Origin: Microbacterium sp. T32
Lineage (GTDB): Bacteria; Actinomycetota; Actinomycetes; Actinomycetales; Microbacteriaceae
Reading direction: 5' to 3'
Assembly: GCF_001619615.1 (NCBI RefSeq)
Contig: NZ_LQQP01000012.1
Location: forward strand, 62,001 to 126,000
DNA length: 64,000 bases
The notes under the pieces are model-generated. The model had not been told where the DNA came from. It saw only the letters and a program-made list of their open reading frames with translations, and made no database searches. Positions within the stretch are counted from its first letter, which is position 1. The number at the start of each line of letters is the position of its first letter. Positions 1-8,981 of the stretch are shown in pieces. A program made the position numbers and the translations under genes.

Positions 1-433
1 GCGTGGTGTACGAACCGCTGTCGCCTTCCTTGAGGCCGAGGATCGCCGCGCCGAGCGGGGAGGCCTCGCTGTAGACGTCGAGCTCGGAGTCGGCGGCGAT
101 CTCGCGGTTGCCGAGGAGGAACTTCTCCTCGCCGCCGGCGATGATCGCGGTCACGACCGTGCCGGACTCGACGACGCCCGTGCTCTCGGGGGCCTCGCCG
201 ACCTTGGCGTTCTTCAGCAGCGCCTGGAGGGTGCGGATGCGGGCTTCCTGCTTGCCCTGCTCGTCCTTCGCGGCGTGGTAGCCGCCGTTCTCCTTGAGGT
301 CGCCCTCTTCGCGGGCGATTTCGATGCGCTTGGCGATCTCTTCGCGGCCGGTGGTCGAGAGGTGCTCGAGTTCGTGGGCGAGACGGTCGTAGGCATCCTG
401 GGTGAGGAACGTCACCTGAGCGTCGCTGGACAC
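1..433 (-). CDS. greA: Transcription elongation factor GreA (C-terminus beyond window edge)
   Basis: GreA rescues backtracked RNA polymerase by stimulating transcript cleavage in the secondary channel. The 144 visible residues hold the N-terminal coiled coil, with the family-typical acidic loop residues DLKENGGYHAAK near residue 46-57, and then the start of the C-terminal FKBP-like domain, including SPLGAAILGLKEGD. The gene runs off the left edge, so about 15-20 C-terminal residues are missing. I chose the GTG at 431-433 because a GGAGACC ribosome binding site lies just upstream and the protein begins normally there. The neighbour DUF4307 lies directly upstream on the same strand, as in many actinobacteria. 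Confidence 0.95.
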   Translation of the reverse strand, partial: MSSDAQVTFLTQDAYDRLAHELEHLSTTGREEIAKRIEIAREEGDLKENGGYHAAKDEQGKQEARIRTLQALLKNAKVGEAPESTGVVESGTVVTAIIAGGEEKFLLGNREIAADSELDVYSEASPLGAAILGLKEGDSGSYTT

Positions 434-505
434 GGTGGTCTCCTTCGTCGATCGAGCCGGCGGGAGGGGCGACGAACGCGCGGTCCCGCCGGGACATATG
501 TCGAA

Positions 506-528
506 CGCCCCGGCTTCGAGCCGGGGCG
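506..528 (-). terminator. Hairpin terminator after the DUF4307 gene
   Basis: Nine-base perfect arms CGCCCCGGC and GCCGGGGCG with a 5-base loop lie between the DUF4307 stop and greA. On the minus strand the stem is followed only by a short TT. It may attenuate rather than fully separate the two genes. A perfect 10-base palindrome GACATATGTC sits next to it at 493-502. Confidence 0.5.
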
Positions 529-545
529 CGTCTGAGAAACCGAGA

Positions 546-941
546 CTACGGCACCCAGCAGGAGTTGACAAAACCCGTGGTCGCCAGCGCAACGGTCGGG
601 ATCTCCTCCGAGAACGCCTGGGTGTGATCCTGGGATGCCGGGTACTCCACGACCCGCCACCCGACCGTCCCGTGGTCCTCGTCCTGGGCCTCGAGGGCGC
701 ACGCGACCGGCTGCCCGACGGGGGCGGAGATCTGGAACGAGATCGTTACGCGCTCGGCATCCGCCACCGAGAACCCGGTGTCGGTCGTCGAGACGGACCC
801 GAGAGTGTTGGACACTGTGACCCATCCCAGCGCGACCGTCAGTCCGAGCGCCACGACACCGACGATGCTCCACTGCACGATGCGCCGTCGCGGCGACCGG
901 GTGCGGCCGTAGCGATCGTCGAGCAGGGCTTGCGTCGTCAT
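546..941 (-). CDS. DUF4307 single-pass membrane protein
   Basis: 131 residues. A basic N-terminus is followed by one membrane segment at about residues 22-44 and an extracytoplasmic domain rich in beta strands. The order (short cytoplasmic tail, one helix, conserved VSV...VTISFQI region and a C-terminal Cys near the end) matches the DUF4307 family next to greA in actinobacteria, for example Rv1081c. The function is unknown. A GGGGAGACC ribosome binding site precedes the ATG. In mycobacteria the neighbour on this side is the mycothiol conjugate amidase gene mca; here a small membrane protein gene follows instead. Confidence 0.8.
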   Translation of the reverse strand: MTTQALLDDRYGRTRSPRRRIVQWSIVGVVALGLTVALGWVTVSNTLGSVSTTDTGFSVADAERVTISFQISAPVGQPVACALEAQDEDHGTVGWRVVEYPASQDHTQAFSEEIPTVALATTGFVNSCWVP

Positions 942-1004
942 GGTCTCCCCGGGCTTTAGGCTGGACTTCCAGGCTACGCGCTTCCGCCCGGACCGAAGGA
1001 CTCC

Positions 1005-1280
1005 ATGCTCACCGCGCTCGCGGCCCTCGCGGCCACGCCCACCCCCGCGTCGACCCCCGACGAATCGATCGTGACCCCGGGGCCGCTCGGCTTCGCCGCG
1101 GTCGCGTTCGTCGCCGTGGCGGTGTTCCTGCTCGTGTGGGACATGCTGCGCCGGATCCGTCGCGGCCGCTACCGCGAAGAGGTCAACGCCGAGCTGGATG
1201 CCGAGGAGCAGGCGCGCGCGGCCGAGGCGGCGAGCGAGACCGACGACGAGGACATCGACCGGGACGCTCCCCGCAGCTGA
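1005..1280 (+). CDS. Small membrane protein with charged cytoplasmic tail
   Basis: 91 residues. There is an Ala/Thr/Pro-rich N-terminus, one hydrophobic helix at about residues 28-50 ending in WDMLRRIRRGR, and then a strongly acidic C-terminal tail. The positive-inside rule puts the tail in the cytoplasm. A GAAGGACT ribosome binding site precedes the ATG. Its position between DUF4307 and the hemolysin III gene corresponds to the small membrane gene Rv1083 of M. tuberculosis. No function can be read from the sequence. Confidence 0.7.
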   Translation: MLTALAALAATPTPASTPDESIVTPGPLGFAAVAFVAVAVFLLVWDMLRRIRRGRYREEVNAELDAEEQARAAEAASETDDEDIDRDAPRS

Positions 1281-1283
1281 GCG

Positions 1284-2009
1284 CTAGCCCCCGTGGTACG
1301 CGGGGGCGAGGGCGATGAGCAGGCACGCGGTCCAGTGGCACAGGAATGCCAGCACCGTGCACACGTGGAAGATCTCGTGGAAGCCGAAGTGGCCGGGCCA
1401 CGGGTTCGGGCGCTTGAGCGCGTACACGACCGCACCGACCGTGTAGAGCACGCCGCCGACCACGACGAGCACCATCATCGCGACGTTCGCGTCCAGCAGG
1501 TCGACGATGTACATCACGGCCGCCCAGCCGAGGGCCAGATACAGCGCGACATACAGCCACCGCGGGGCGTTGATCCAGAAGACGCGGAACAGGATGCCGA
1601 GAATCGCGCCGCCCCAGACGATTGACAGCAGCAGCACCGTCTTGGGCGTCGGGAGGGCCAGCACCGCGAGCGGCGTGTAGGTGCCGGCGATGAGCAGCAG
1701 GATGTTCGCGTGGTCGATGCGCTTGAGGACCGCCTTGGTCGCCGGCTTCCAGTTGAACCGGTGGTACAGCGCGGAGTTGCCGAACAGCAGCATCGAGGTC
1801 GCCATGAAGACGGCCGAGGCCCACTTCGCGGGGGCGCCGTGCGCGAGCGTGATCAGGACGATCCCCGCGGCGATCGCCACCGGGAACGTGCCGGCGTGGA
1901 TCCAGCCGCGCCAGGTGGGCTTCAGATCCGCCTGCGCGCCGACGGCTCCCGCTTCCAGGAGCGGAAGCTGGGGCATCTCGGGTCCGTCGGTCGGGGTGGT
2001 GGATGTCAC
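1284..2009 (-). CDS. trhA: Hemolysin III / PAQR-family membrane protein (TrhA-like)
   Basis: 241 residues and seven hydrophobic segments after a ~35-residue N-terminal extension. The PAQR metal-site residues are visible: the SALYHR motif near residue 80, an Asp in KRIDHANI, and HEIFHVCTVLAFLCHW near the C-terminus. Despite the name, bacterial members mainly affect membrane lipid homeostasis; haemolysis is not implied. The GTG start is preceded by TAGGCT six bases upstream with no ribosome binding site, which suggests a leaderless mRNA. It is divergent from the isoprenyl synthase gene, the same arrangement as Rv1085c/Rv1086. Confidence 0.9.
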   Translation of the reverse strand: MTSTTPTDGPEMPQLPLLEAGAVGAQADLKPTWRGWIHAGTFPVAIAAGIVLITLAHGAPAKWASAVFMATSMLLFGNSALYHRFNWKPATKAVLKRIDHANILLLIAGTYTPLAVLALPTPKTVLLLSIVWGGAILGILFRVFWINAPRWLYVALYLALGWAAVMYIVDLLDANVAMMVLVVVGGVLYTVGAVVYALKRPNPWPGHFGFHEIFHVCTVLAFLCHWTACLLIALAPAYHGG

Positions 2010-2015
2010 GCGTCG

Positions 2016-2021
2016 AGCCTA
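2016..2021 (-). promoter_or_regulatory. -10 element TAGGCT for trhA, leaderless
   Basis: TAGGCT on the minus strand ends six bases before the GTG start, placing the expected transcription start on the start codon. Confidence 0.5.
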
Positions 2022-2119
2022 CGTCGGGCCGCATACCGGACCCCGTACATGGAGAGCGTTCTGTGAGCAGACGCCCAGCGACGCGCCCCACGGCGCCGGA
2101 CGCGGACGCCGCGACGCGG

Positions 2120-2125
2120 TAGCGT
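2120..2125 (+). promoter_or_regulatory. -10 element TAGCGT for the isoprenyl synthase gene, leaderless
   Basis: TAGCGT is followed by six bases and then the GTG start at 2132. No Shine-Dalgarno sequence fits. Confidence 0.5.
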
Positions 2126-2131
2126 AGGCGG

Positions 2132-2914
2132 GTGGCGCGCGTGTGGAGGAACGAGGGACGGGGTCCCCTCTACCGGCTGTACATTCAGCGCCTCCGTCGG
2201 CAGATGCCGACCACCGTGCCGCACCACGTCGCCATGATGATCGATGGCAATCGCCGGTGGGCGCGCCAGCTGGGTTTCGACAGCGCCGCACACGGCCACC
2301 GCGCCGGGGCCGCGAAGATGCACGAGTTCCTGCGGTGGTGCGACGATCTCGGCATCCGGGTCGTGTCGCTGTACCTGCTGTCGAACGACAACCTCCGCAA
2401 ACGCGATCCGCGGGAACTCGACGACCTCATCGACATCATCGCGGAGCTCGCCCGCGAACTGTCGCACGAGCCCGACTGGCGCGTGCAGCACGTCGGGCGC
2501 TCCGAGGAGCTGCCGCCCGCTCTCGCCGAGGTGCTGCACGAGGTCACCGAGCGCACGCGTTCGCACACCGGGCTGCACGTCAACCTCGCCGTCGGGTACG
2601 GCGGCCGCAGCGAGATCGTGGATGCCGTGCGCAGCATCATCGCGAAGCACGACGAGCGCGGCGGCACGCTCGAGGAGCTCGCGGCGAGCCTCACGCCGGA
2701 GCAGATCGGCGAGCACCTGTACACCGGCGGCCAGGCCGACCCGGATCTCGTCATCCGCACGTCCGGGGAGCAGCGCCTGAGCGACTTCCTGCTGTGGCAG
2801 TCGGCGCACTCGGAGTTCTACTTCGTCGAGGCGCTGGGGCCGGATCTGCGCGAGGTGGACTTCCTGCGCGCCATCCGCGACTTCGCTGCGCGCGATCGCC
2901 GGTTCGGTCAGTAG
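2132..2914 (+). CDS. uppS: Short-chain Z-isoprenyl diphosphate synthase (UppS family)
   Basis: 260 residues of the cis-prenyltransferase family, which condenses isopentenyl diphosphate onto an allylic primer. The diphosphate-binding Asp and Asn/Arg stretch HVAMMIDGNRRWAR near residue 31-45 and the C-terminal IRTSGEQRLSDFLLWQSAHSE region are intact. The N-terminal LYRLYIQRLRR and the YLLSNDNLRKRDPRE segment resemble the mycobacterial Rv1086 type, which makes Z,E-farnesyl diphosphate, more than the long-chain UppS type. This product prediction is an inference from synteny and the N-terminus. Alternative start: GTG at 2141. Confidence 0.9.
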   Translation: MARVWRNEGRGPLYRLYIQRLRRQMPTTVPHHVAMMIDGNRRWARQLGFDSAAHGHRAGAAKMHEFLRWCDDLGIRVVSLYLLSNDNLRKRDPRELDDLIDIIAELARELSHEPDWRVQHVGRSEELPPALAEVLHEVTERTRSHTGLHVNLAVGYGGRSEIVDAVRSIIAKHDERGGTLEELAASLTPEQIGEHLYTGGQADPDLVIRTSGEQRLSDFLLWQSAHSEFYFVEALGPDLREVDFLRAIRDFAARDRRFGQ

Positions 2915-3100
2915 CCGCCGATCCATCGTTTACGCAGTCGTCATTTTTCCGGGCGTGTTTGCGACCCCGGCGGGGTGCGCGAGGCCTTACGGTGAGGTCA
3001 TCGGGCACGGAGCCCGATCGAGTCGGCCTTCGGATCGCGACTCGTGACCCACAGGTCGACTCGTGACAGCCGGGTGAGACACCCGGGTCGGGAGTGGGTT

Positions 3101-4480
3101 GTGACTGCACGAGCACCGTACGACCAGCGGAACGTCGACGCTTACGTCGCTGACAGCAGTGTTTCGGAATCGGACGCCTCAGCCGATCAGGCTCTGCGCA
3201 CGTACGTTCTGGACACCTCCGTTCTGTTGAGCGATCCGCGGGCGTTCTTCCGCTTCGCCGAGCATTCGGTGGTGATCCCGGTCGTGGTGATCACCGAACT
3301 CGAGGGCAAACGCCATGATCCCGAGATCGGCTACTTCGCGCGGCAGGCGCTTCGCCATCTCGACGAACTGCGCATCGAGCACGGGCGCCTCGACTTCCCG
3401 GTGCCCGTCGGCACCGACGGTACGCTCCGGGTCGAGCTCAACAACACCGACCCGTCGGTGCTCCCGTCGGGCATGCGGCTCGGCGACAACGACAGCCGCA
3501 TCCTCGCGGTGGCGATGAACATCGCGCGCGGCGGCGTCGAGGTCACGGTCGTGTCCAAGGACCTCCCGATGCGCGTCAAGGCCGCGTCCCTCGGCCTGAC
3601 CGCGGAGGAGTACCTCGCCGAGCAGGCGATGGACTCGGGCTGGACCGGTATCGCATCGCTCGACGTCTCCGGCGATGACCTCAGCGACCTGTACGAGGCG
3701 GAGGTCGCTTCGAGCGACGACGTCCGGGGGCTGCCGGTCAATACCGGCCTCATCATCCACTCGGAGCGCGGCTCGGCGCTCGGCCGCGTCACCGGCGATG
3801 GCGAGTTCCGCCTCGTCCGCGGCGACCGCGACGCGTTCGGCCTGCACGGTCGCTCGGCCGAACAGCGCATCGCCCTCGACCTCCTGCTCGACCCGGAGGT
3901 GGGCATCGTCTCGCTCGGCGGGCGTGCCGGCACCGGCAAATCGGCCCTGGCGCTGTGCGCGGCGCTCGAGGCGGTACTGGAGCGCCAGCAGCAGAAGAAG
4001 ATCATCGTCTTCCGTCCGTTGTTCGCCGTCGGCGGGCAGGAGCTGGGGTACCTGCCCGGCGATCAGGCGGAGAAGATGAACCCGTGGGGCCAGGCGGTGT
4101 TCGACACGCTCGGCTCGGTCGTCTCGGGCAACGTCCTCGAGGAGGTGCTCGCGCGCGGTCTGCTCGAGGTGCTCCCGCTGACCCACATCCGCGGACGCTC
4201 GCTGCACGACGCGTTCGTCATCGTCGATGAGGCGCAATCGCTCGAGCGCAACGTGCTCCTCACCGTGTTGAGCCGCATCGGGCAGAACTCCCGCGTCGTG
4301 CTCACCCACGACGTCGGTCAGCGCGACAACCTGCGCGTCGGTCGCCACGACGGCGTCGCCTCGGTGATCGAGACGCTCAAGGGCCACGCGCTCTTCGGTC
4401 ACGTCACGCTCACGCGCTCCGAGCGTTCCGCGATCGCCGCGCTCGTGACCGAGCTGCTGGAGGCCGGCGAGCTGTCCTGA
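3101..4480 (+). CDS. PhoH2-type protein: PIN nuclease domain fused to PhoH ATPase
   Basis: 459 residues from the GTG at 3101, which follows GGGAGTGGG. The N-terminal PIN domain (about residues 34-165) has acidic residues in [15 protein letters not shown] and the LGDNDSRIL stretch. The PhoH ATPase follows, with Walker A GRAGTGKS at about 274-281 and Walker B VIVDEAQ at about 373-379. Such PIN-PhoH fusions are described in mycobacteria (Rv1095, phoH2) as ATP-dependent RNA helicase/ribonucleases. An in-frame GTG at 3044 would extend the protein by 19 residues without family support. A TACGGT -10-like box near 2989 would give a leader of about 100 bases. Confidence 0.92.
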   Translation: MTARAPYDQRNVDAYVADSSVSESDASADQALRTYVLDTSVLLSDPRAFFRFAEHSVVIPVVVITELEGKRHDPEIGYFARQALRHLDELRIEHGRLDFPVPVGTDGTLRVELNNTDPSVLPSGMRLGDNDSRILAVAMNIARGGVEVTVVSKDLPMRVKAASLGLTAEEYLAEQAMDSGWTGIASLDVSGDDLSDLYEAEVASSDDVRGLPVNTGLIIHSERGSALGRVTGDGEFRLVRGDRDAFGLHGRSAEQRIALDLLLDPEVGIVSLGGRAGTGKSALALCAALEAVLERQQQKKIIVFRPLFAVGGQELGYLPGDQAEKMNPWGQAVFDTLGSVVSGNVLEEVLARGLLEVLPLTHIRGRSLHDAFVIVDEAQSLERNVLLTVLSRIGQNSRVVLTHDVGQRDNLRVGRHDGVASVIETLKGHALFGHVTLTRSERSAIAALVTELLEAGELS

Positions 4481-4493
4481 CCGAAGCGCTGTC

Positions 4494-4530
4494 GGGGCCG
4501 GGATGCCAGGCATCCCGGCCCCTTTCTCGT
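4494..4530 (+). terminator. Strong intrinsic terminator after phoH
   Basis: Perfect self-complementary arms GGGGCCGGGATGCC and GGCATCCCGGCCCC are separated by one base, so the innermost pairs form the loop. TTTCTCGT follows. It lies 14 bases after the PhoH stop codon. Confidence 0.85.
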
Positions 4531-4540
4531 CCGTGCCGCA

Positions 4541-4581
4541 CAGATGAGAGGTTTCTCATCTGCAGCTCTCGGGATTCTCAC
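4541..4581 (+). promoter_or_regulatory. Inverted repeat plus TTCTCA direct repeat upstream of candidate sRNA
   Basis: CAGATGAGA (4541-4549) is matched by TCTCATCTG (4554-4562), a perfect 9-base inverted repeat with a 4-base spacer. TTCTCA occurs in this block and again at 4575-4580. The spacing of about two helical turns would suit an OmpR-type dimer, and an OmpR-family regulator is encoded next door. The link to that regulator is speculative. Confidence 0.3.
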
Positions 4582-4603
4582 GGGGAGCAACCAGAGTGGT
4601 GTC

Positions 4604-4770
4604 AACGGCGAGGGAAACTTTGCCGCCGCCCCCGGCGGTTCCCCCTGATAAATGAAGAGAGACCGGTTCGCCGAGCAGGCCACCGACGTTTCGGGTACGT
4701 CGGAAGACCGCCGCGGATCATCTCCCCAATCCCCCCGGTTTCCCCCCACCGGGGGTTTTTGGGTTTTCGG
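4604..4770 (+). ncRNA. Candidate 6C-like small RNA with C-rich hairpin loops
   Basis: This convergent gap has no credible gene but folds. A first hairpin CCGCC/GGCGG carries a GCCCCC loop. A middle stem CCGACGT/ACGTCGG follows near 4683-4703. The last stem, CCCCCGGT/ACCGGGGG, has a loop containing six C and is followed by TTTTTGGGTTTT, making a plus-strand terminator. Two stem-loops with runs of C and a terminal U tract are the defining features of the actinobacterial 6C RNA family. The 5' end is not fixed by the sequence. A 45-codon reading frame inside (ATG near 4653) lacks a ribosome binding site and reads through the terminator. Confidence 0.55.
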
Positions 4771-4773
4771 CGT

Positions 4774-5430
4774 CTATTGCCAGCGGTAGCCCGCGCCGCG
4801 GACCGTGGCGATGCGGGCCGCCCCGAACTTCGCGCGCAGGTAGCGCACGTAGACATCGACGACGTTCGACCCCGGGTCGAAGTCCAGGCCCCACACGCGA
4901 CTCAGCAGCTGCTCACGGCTGAGCACCTGACCCGCGTGACGCAGGAATTCCTCGGTGAGAGCGAACTCGCGTGCGCTGAGGTCGACCTCACGGCCGCCGA
5001 TCGTGGCGCGGCGGGTGAGGACGTCGAGCGACACGTCGCCGTGGGCGATCGTGATACTTCCCAGGGGTGTGGGCTCGCGGAGACGCGAGCGCACGCGGGC
5101 GAGGAGCTCGTCGAACTTGAACGGCTTGGCGACGTAGTCGTTGGCGCCCGAGTCCAGCCCGTCGACCGTGTCCCGTGTGCTCGTCCGGGCGGTCAGCATG
5201 ATGACCGGAATGGGGGAGCCCTGCCCGCGCAGACTGCGGAGGACCTCGAAGCCGTCCATCGTCGGGAGCCCCACGTCCAGCAGCACGAGGTCCACCTCAC
5301 CCGACAGCGCGGTGTCGAGCGCCTCGGCCCCGTCGTCGACGATGAGGGTCTGGTAGCCGGCGGCCTCGAGACCCTTCGCCACGAACGCCGAGATGCGCTC
5401 CTCGTCCTCGGCGATGAGGATGCGGGTCAT
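4774..5430 (-). CDS. OmpR/PhoB-family response regulator
   Basis: 218 residues. The receiver domain has the acidic pair in IAEDEE, the phospho-acceptor Asp52 (LVLLDVGLP), Thr80 and Lys102 (YVAKPF). The C-terminal winged helix (about 125-218) ends with the typical VRYLRAKF...TVRGAGYRW. It is translationally coupled to the upstream kinase by an ATGA overlap. The start ATG at 5428-5430 is fixed by that overlap and by the receiver-domain N-terminus. Target genes are unknown. It ends just beside the oppositely transcribed sRNA candidate. Confidence 0.95.
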   Translation of the reverse strand: MTRILIAEDEERISAFVAKGLEAAGYQTLIVDDGAEALDTALSGEVDLVLLDVGLPTMDGFEVLRSLRGQGSPIPVIMLTARTSTRDTVDGLDSGANDYVAKPFKFDELLARVRSRLREPTPLGSITIAHGDVSLDVLTRRATIGGREVDLSAREFALTEEFLRHAGQVLSREQLLSRVWGLDFDPGSNVVDVYVRYLRAKFGAARIATVRGAGYRWQ

Positions 5431-6842
5431 CCGGTGGCCTCTCTCTGCAGGACGACGTCGCCGGCGCGGACCGGCGTGGGGAGATCGGTCGGGGCGTGCG
5501 TGCCGCCCAGGGGGATGTGCAGTGTCACGGTCGCGCCGCCGCCGGGGGTGTCGGCGACGCTGCAGGTTCCCTCGTGCGCCTTGGCGATGGCATCCACGAT
5601 GGAAAGTCCCAGGCCGGACCCGTCGACTCCGCGCCGCGTCGAGACGCGATCGAACCGCCGGAACACCCGGTGGCGTGCGGCGGGAGGGATGCCGGGGCCG
5701 TGGTCGCGTACCCACAGGTTCGCGACCGTGCCGTCGGTGGAGCTGCCGAGCTCGATCGGGCTGCCCGCGGCGGTGTACTTGGCGGCGTTGTCGGCCAGCT
5801 GGAGCCAGGCCTGCACGAGCCGGTCGTGGTCGCCGACGAACGTGCCGCGGCCGCGGGCCTCGACCGTCCAGGTGTGCTCCGGGATGGCCGCGACCAGCTC
5901 GCCGACGCGGTCGGTGAGAGCGCCGATGTCGATGACCCCCGACGACAGCGACCCGCTCTCCACATCCGCCAGGGCGTCGATGTCGTCGACGAGCCGCGAG
6001 AGCCTGTCCAACTCGGCGATGCCGAGGTCGCGTGTTTCGACGACGTCGTCGGGGTCGGCGGGGTTCATCGTCTCGAGATGCCCGCGGACGATCGTGATCG
6101 GCGTCTTCAGCTCGTGGCGCACGTCGTCGAGCAGTTGGCGCTGTGCCTCGACCGACATCGCCAGCCTGTCGAGCATCGAATTCACCGAGGCGGTCAGGTC
6201 GGCGATCTCGTCGTTGCCGTCCGCGGACACGCGGGTGCCGAGGTCGGCGATCGTGATCGCGTCGGTGGTGTCGCGGAGCTTCCGGAGCGGCGAGAACAGC
6301 CGACCCGTGACGAACCAGCCCGCCACTCCCACCGCCAGCAGCACCGCCGCACCGGCGATCGCGTACGTCGTCGTCGAGAGCGTGACGAGCTCCATGCGCT
6401 GGTCGATGGAGATGGCCTGGACGATCGAGGCATCGCCGTCGTGGACGGCAGCGAACAGCACGGGACCGGCGGCCGACGACAGGCGACCGCGCGTGTCGCC
6501 GCGATCCAAAGCCGCGCGCAGGTCGGTGAGGAACCCGGTGTCGCCGGCGAGGGGCAGTCCCGGTGGGGCCGGAGTGGACGCAACAACGGTTGTGTCATTC
6601 AGCGCGAGGGTGCCGTCGGTGCGCCCGGGGACCGCCGCTGCGACCAGGTCGGCCGGGTCCTGACTGCTGACCGACACCGTCGACACGAACCCGTCGAGTT
6701 GCCGCTCCGCGTTCGCGATGACGCGAGCGCTCTGGACGAAGAACGTGACACCACCGGCGAGGATGAGCCCGAGCAGCACGACGCCGAGGATCGCCGCGAG
6801 GAGCCGCACGCGCGCCGAGACGGGTCTCGAGCGGGGGGTCAT
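5427..6842 (-). CDS. Sensor histidine kinase, HAMP type
   Basis: 471 residues. Membrane helix 1 spans about 14-38, followed by an extracytoplasmic sensor loop (39-157), helix 2 (158-178), HAMP (179-231) and a dimerisation helix with the phospho-accepting His243 in VRHELKTP. The ATPase shows an N box (Asn352 in LADNAAKY), DHGPGIP and GSGLGLSIV. It is the first gene of a two-gene operon with the response regulator. The ATG follows CGGAGG, but CATAAT lies six bases upstream, so the mRNA may be leaderless. The sensed signal cannot be read from the loop. Confidence 0.94.
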   Translation of the reverse strand: MTPRSRPVSARVRLLAAILGVVLLGLILAGGVTFFVQSARVIANAERQLDGFVSTVSVSSQDPADLVAAAVPGRTDGTLALNDTTVVASTPAPPGLPLAGDTGFLTDLRAALDRGDTRGRLSSAAGPVLFAAVHDGDASIVQAISIDQRMELVTLSTTTYAIAGAAVLLAVGVAGWFVTGRLFSPLRKLRDTTDAITIADLGTRVSADGNDEIADLTASVNSMLDRLAMSVEAQRQLLDDVRHELKTPITIVRGHLETMNPADPDDVVETRDLGIAELDRLSRLVDDIDALADVESGSLSSGVIDIGALTDRVGELVAAIPEHTWTVEARGRGTFVGDHDRLVQAWLQLADNAAKYTAAGSPIELGSSTDGTVANLWVRDHGPGIPPAARHRVFRRFDRVSTRRGVDGSGLGLSIVDAIAKAHEGTCSVADTPGGGATVTLHIPLGGTHAPTDLPTPVRAGDVVLQREATG

Positions 6843-6848
6843 CCTCCG

Positions 6849-6854
6849 ATTATG
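6849..6854 (-). promoter_or_regulatory. -10 element CATAAT for the histidine kinase operon
   Basis: CATAAT on the minus strand is followed by CGGAGG and the ATG. The six-base spacing would start transcription at the start codon. Confidence 0.4.
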
Positions 6855-6892
6855 GCGGTCCTCGGCGTCGAGGGCGGTGTCGTTGCGCGGGA

Positions 6893-8287
6893 TCAGCCCG
6901 GGTGGGTCATCGACAGGAGGTCGAGCTTGGCGTCGAGCACCTCTTCGGTGATCTCGCCGCGCTCGACGTAACCGAGGTCGAGGACGGCCTCACGGACCGT
7001 GATGCCCTTGGCGACGGAGTGCTTCGCGATCTTCGCCGCGGCCTCGTAGCCGATGACCTTGTTCAGCGGCGTGACGATAGAGGGCGACATGCCCGCGAAG
7101 GCCCCGGCGCGGGCGACGTTGGCCTCGAGGCCGTCGATGGTCTTGTCGGCCAGCACCCGCATGGCGTTCGAGAGGAGGCGGATCGACTCCAGCAGCGCGG
7201 TGCCCATGACGGGGATCGCCACGTTGAGCTCGAACGATCCGGACGCACCGGCCCACGCGACGGTGGCGTCGTTGCCGATGACCCGCGCGCACACCATGAG
7301 GGTCGCCTCGGGGACGACGGGGTTGACCTTGCCCGGCATGATCGAGGAGCCCGGCTGCAGGTCGGGGATGTGGATCTCGCCGAGGCCCGTGTTGGGGCCC
7401 GAGCCCATCCAGCGGATGTCGTTGTTGATCTTCGTCAGCGACACCGCGATCGTGCGCAGCGCGCCGGAGGCCTCGACGAGCCCGTCGCGGTTGGCCTGCG
7501 CCTCGAAGTGGTCCTTGGCCTCGGTGATGGGCAGCTCGGTCTCGGCTGCGAGCAGCTCGATGACCTTCTGCGGGAAGCCCAGAGGGGTGTTGATGCCGGT
7601 GCCGACGGCCGTGCCACCGAGCGGCACCTCGCCGACGCGGGGGAGGGTCGCGCGGACGCGCTCGATGCCGAGACGCATCTGGCGCGCGTAACCGCCGAAC
7701 TCCTGGCCGAGCGTGACGGGCGTGGCATCCATCAGGTGGGTGCGGCCCGACTTGACGATGCCCTTCCACGCCTCGGCCTTCGCCTCGAGCGCCACCGCGA
7801 GGTGGTCGAGCGCCGGGATGAGGTCGTCGATGAGGGCCTGGGTCACGGCGATGTGGACCGAGGTCGGGAAGACGTCGTTCGACGACTGCGAAGCGTTCAC
7901 GTGGTCGTTCGGGTGGACCGTGTCGCCGAGGATCCGGGTCGCGAGGGTCGCGAGGACCTCGTTCATGTTCATGTTCGACGAGGTGCCGCTGCCGGTCTGG
8001 TAGGTGTCGACCGGGAAGTGCGCGTCGTAGGCGCCGGTGATGACCTCGTCCGCCGCCTGGGCGATCGCGTCGGCGATGCGCGGGTCGAGGGTGCCGAGCT
8101 CCTTGTTCGCGAGGGCGGCGGCCTTCTTGATGCGGGCGAGCGCGGCGATCTGCGTCGACTCCAGCCCCGAACCCGAGATCGGGAAGTTCTCCACCGCGCG
8201 CTGTGTCTGCGCGGCGTAGAGGGCGTCCTTGGGCACCCGCACCTCACCCATGGTGTCGTGTTCGATGCGGTACTCGATGTCGGTCAC
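6893..8287 (-). CDS. fumC: Class II fumarate hydratase
   Basis: 464 residues, the normal length for oxygen-stable fumarase C, which interconverts fumarate and malate in the TCA cycle. The superfamily signature [11 protein letters not shown] is at 313-323, with [13 protein letters not shown] at about 98-110 and [16 protein letters not shown] at about 181-196. The GTG start has a GGAGGAACGAC ribosome binding site. It is the last gene of a five-gene operon starting with xseA, 34 bases after the carbonic anhydrase gene. Co-transcription with carbonic anhydrase makes metabolic sense around CO2-fixing anaplerosis, but that is an inference. Confidence 0.97.
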   Translation of the reverse strand: MTDIEYRIEHDTMGEVRVPKDALYAAQTQRAVENFPISGSGLESTQIAALARIKKAAALANKELGTLDPRIADAIAQAADEVITGAYDAHFPVDTYQTGSGTSSNMNMNEVLATLATRILGDTVHPNDHVNASQSSNDVFPTSVHIAVTQALIDDLIPALDHLAVALEAKAEAWKGIVKSGRTHLMDATPVTLGQEFGGYARQMRLGIERVRATLPRVGEVPLGGTAVGTGINTPLGFPQKVIELLAAETELPITEAKDHFEAQANRDGLVEASGALRTIAVSLTKINNDIRWMGSGPNTGLGEIHIPDLQPGSSIMPGKVNPVVPEATLMVCARVIGNDATVAWAGASGSFELNVAIPVMGTALLESIRLLSNAMRVLADKTIDGLEANVARAGAFAGMSPSIVTPLNKVIGYEAAAKIAKHSVAKGITVREAVLDLGYVERGEITEEVLDAKLDLLSMTHPG

Positions 8288-8321
8288 GTCGTCGTTCCTC
8301 CAGATCGTTTGTCGTGCGGTC

Positions 8322-8981
8322 TCAGGCCGCGTGGGCGTCGTCGACGTCGCCCACGCTCACGACGGGGACGGCTTCCCCGTCGGCAAGTCGGTAGTTGGCT
8401 CCCACGACCGCCACCCGGCCCTCGGCCACGGCTTCGGCGATGAGCTCGGAAGCACGGAGGAGGTCGGCGACGGTGTGGCGCAGGTGTTCGCGGCCCACGA
8501 GCTCGGCATCCACGTGATCGGTCGGGCGGCCGGCGGCGGCCTCCTCGCGGATCACGCGGCGCACGGCGGGGACGATCGGCGCGATCTGGCGCCAGATGTA
8601 CGGGGGCAGGTTCGGGGCGTCGACGGCGGTGCTGTCGATCGCGGCGCCGACCGCGCCGCACGCGTCGTGGGCGAGCACGACGATCAGGGGCACGCCGAGG
8701 ACGCCGACGGCGTACTCGAGGCTGCCGATCACGGAGTCGGAGATGACCTGGCCGGCGTTGCGGACGACGAAGAGGTCGCCGAGGCCCTGGTCGAAGATGA
8801 TCTCGGCGGCCAGGCGCGAGTCCGAGCAGCCGAACAGCGCCGCGGTGGGGTGCTGCGAGTTCGCCAGCTCGGCGCGACGTTCGACGTCCTGTCGGGGGTG
8901 CGCCGGATCGCCCGAGACGAAGCGCCGGTTCCCCTCGAGCATCTGGGTCCACACGGCCTGGGGGGTCAGGGCATCGCTCAC
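8322..8981 (-). CDS. Beta-class carbonic anhydrase
   Basis: 219 residues. Zinc ligands Cys52, His105 and Cys108 are in CSDSR and HDACG, and the Asp54/Arg56 catalytic dyad is intact. It hydrates CO2 to bicarbonate in the cytoplasm. The GTG start overlaps the stop of the DUF4245 gene (GTGA), so the two are translationally coupled. A longer upstream reading frame in the same phase runs antisense to nothing useful and was not used. Confidence 0.95.
   Translation of the reverse strand: MSDALTPQAVWTQMLEGNRRFVSGDPAHPRQDVERRAELANSQHPTAALFGCSDSRLAAEIIFDQGLGDLFVVRNAGQVISDSVIGSLEYAVGVLGVPLIVVLAHDACGAVGAAIDSTAVDAPNLPPYIWRQIAPIVPAVRRVIREEAAAGRPTDHVDAELVGREHLRHTVADLLRASELIAEAVAEGRVAVVGANYRLADGEAVPVVSVGDVDDAHAA

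Noticed and set aside
4653..4793. Possible 45-residue protein in the convergent gap
   Set aside because: No ribosome binding site, reads through a clear terminator and into the response-regulator end; the RNA hairpins explain the sequence better.
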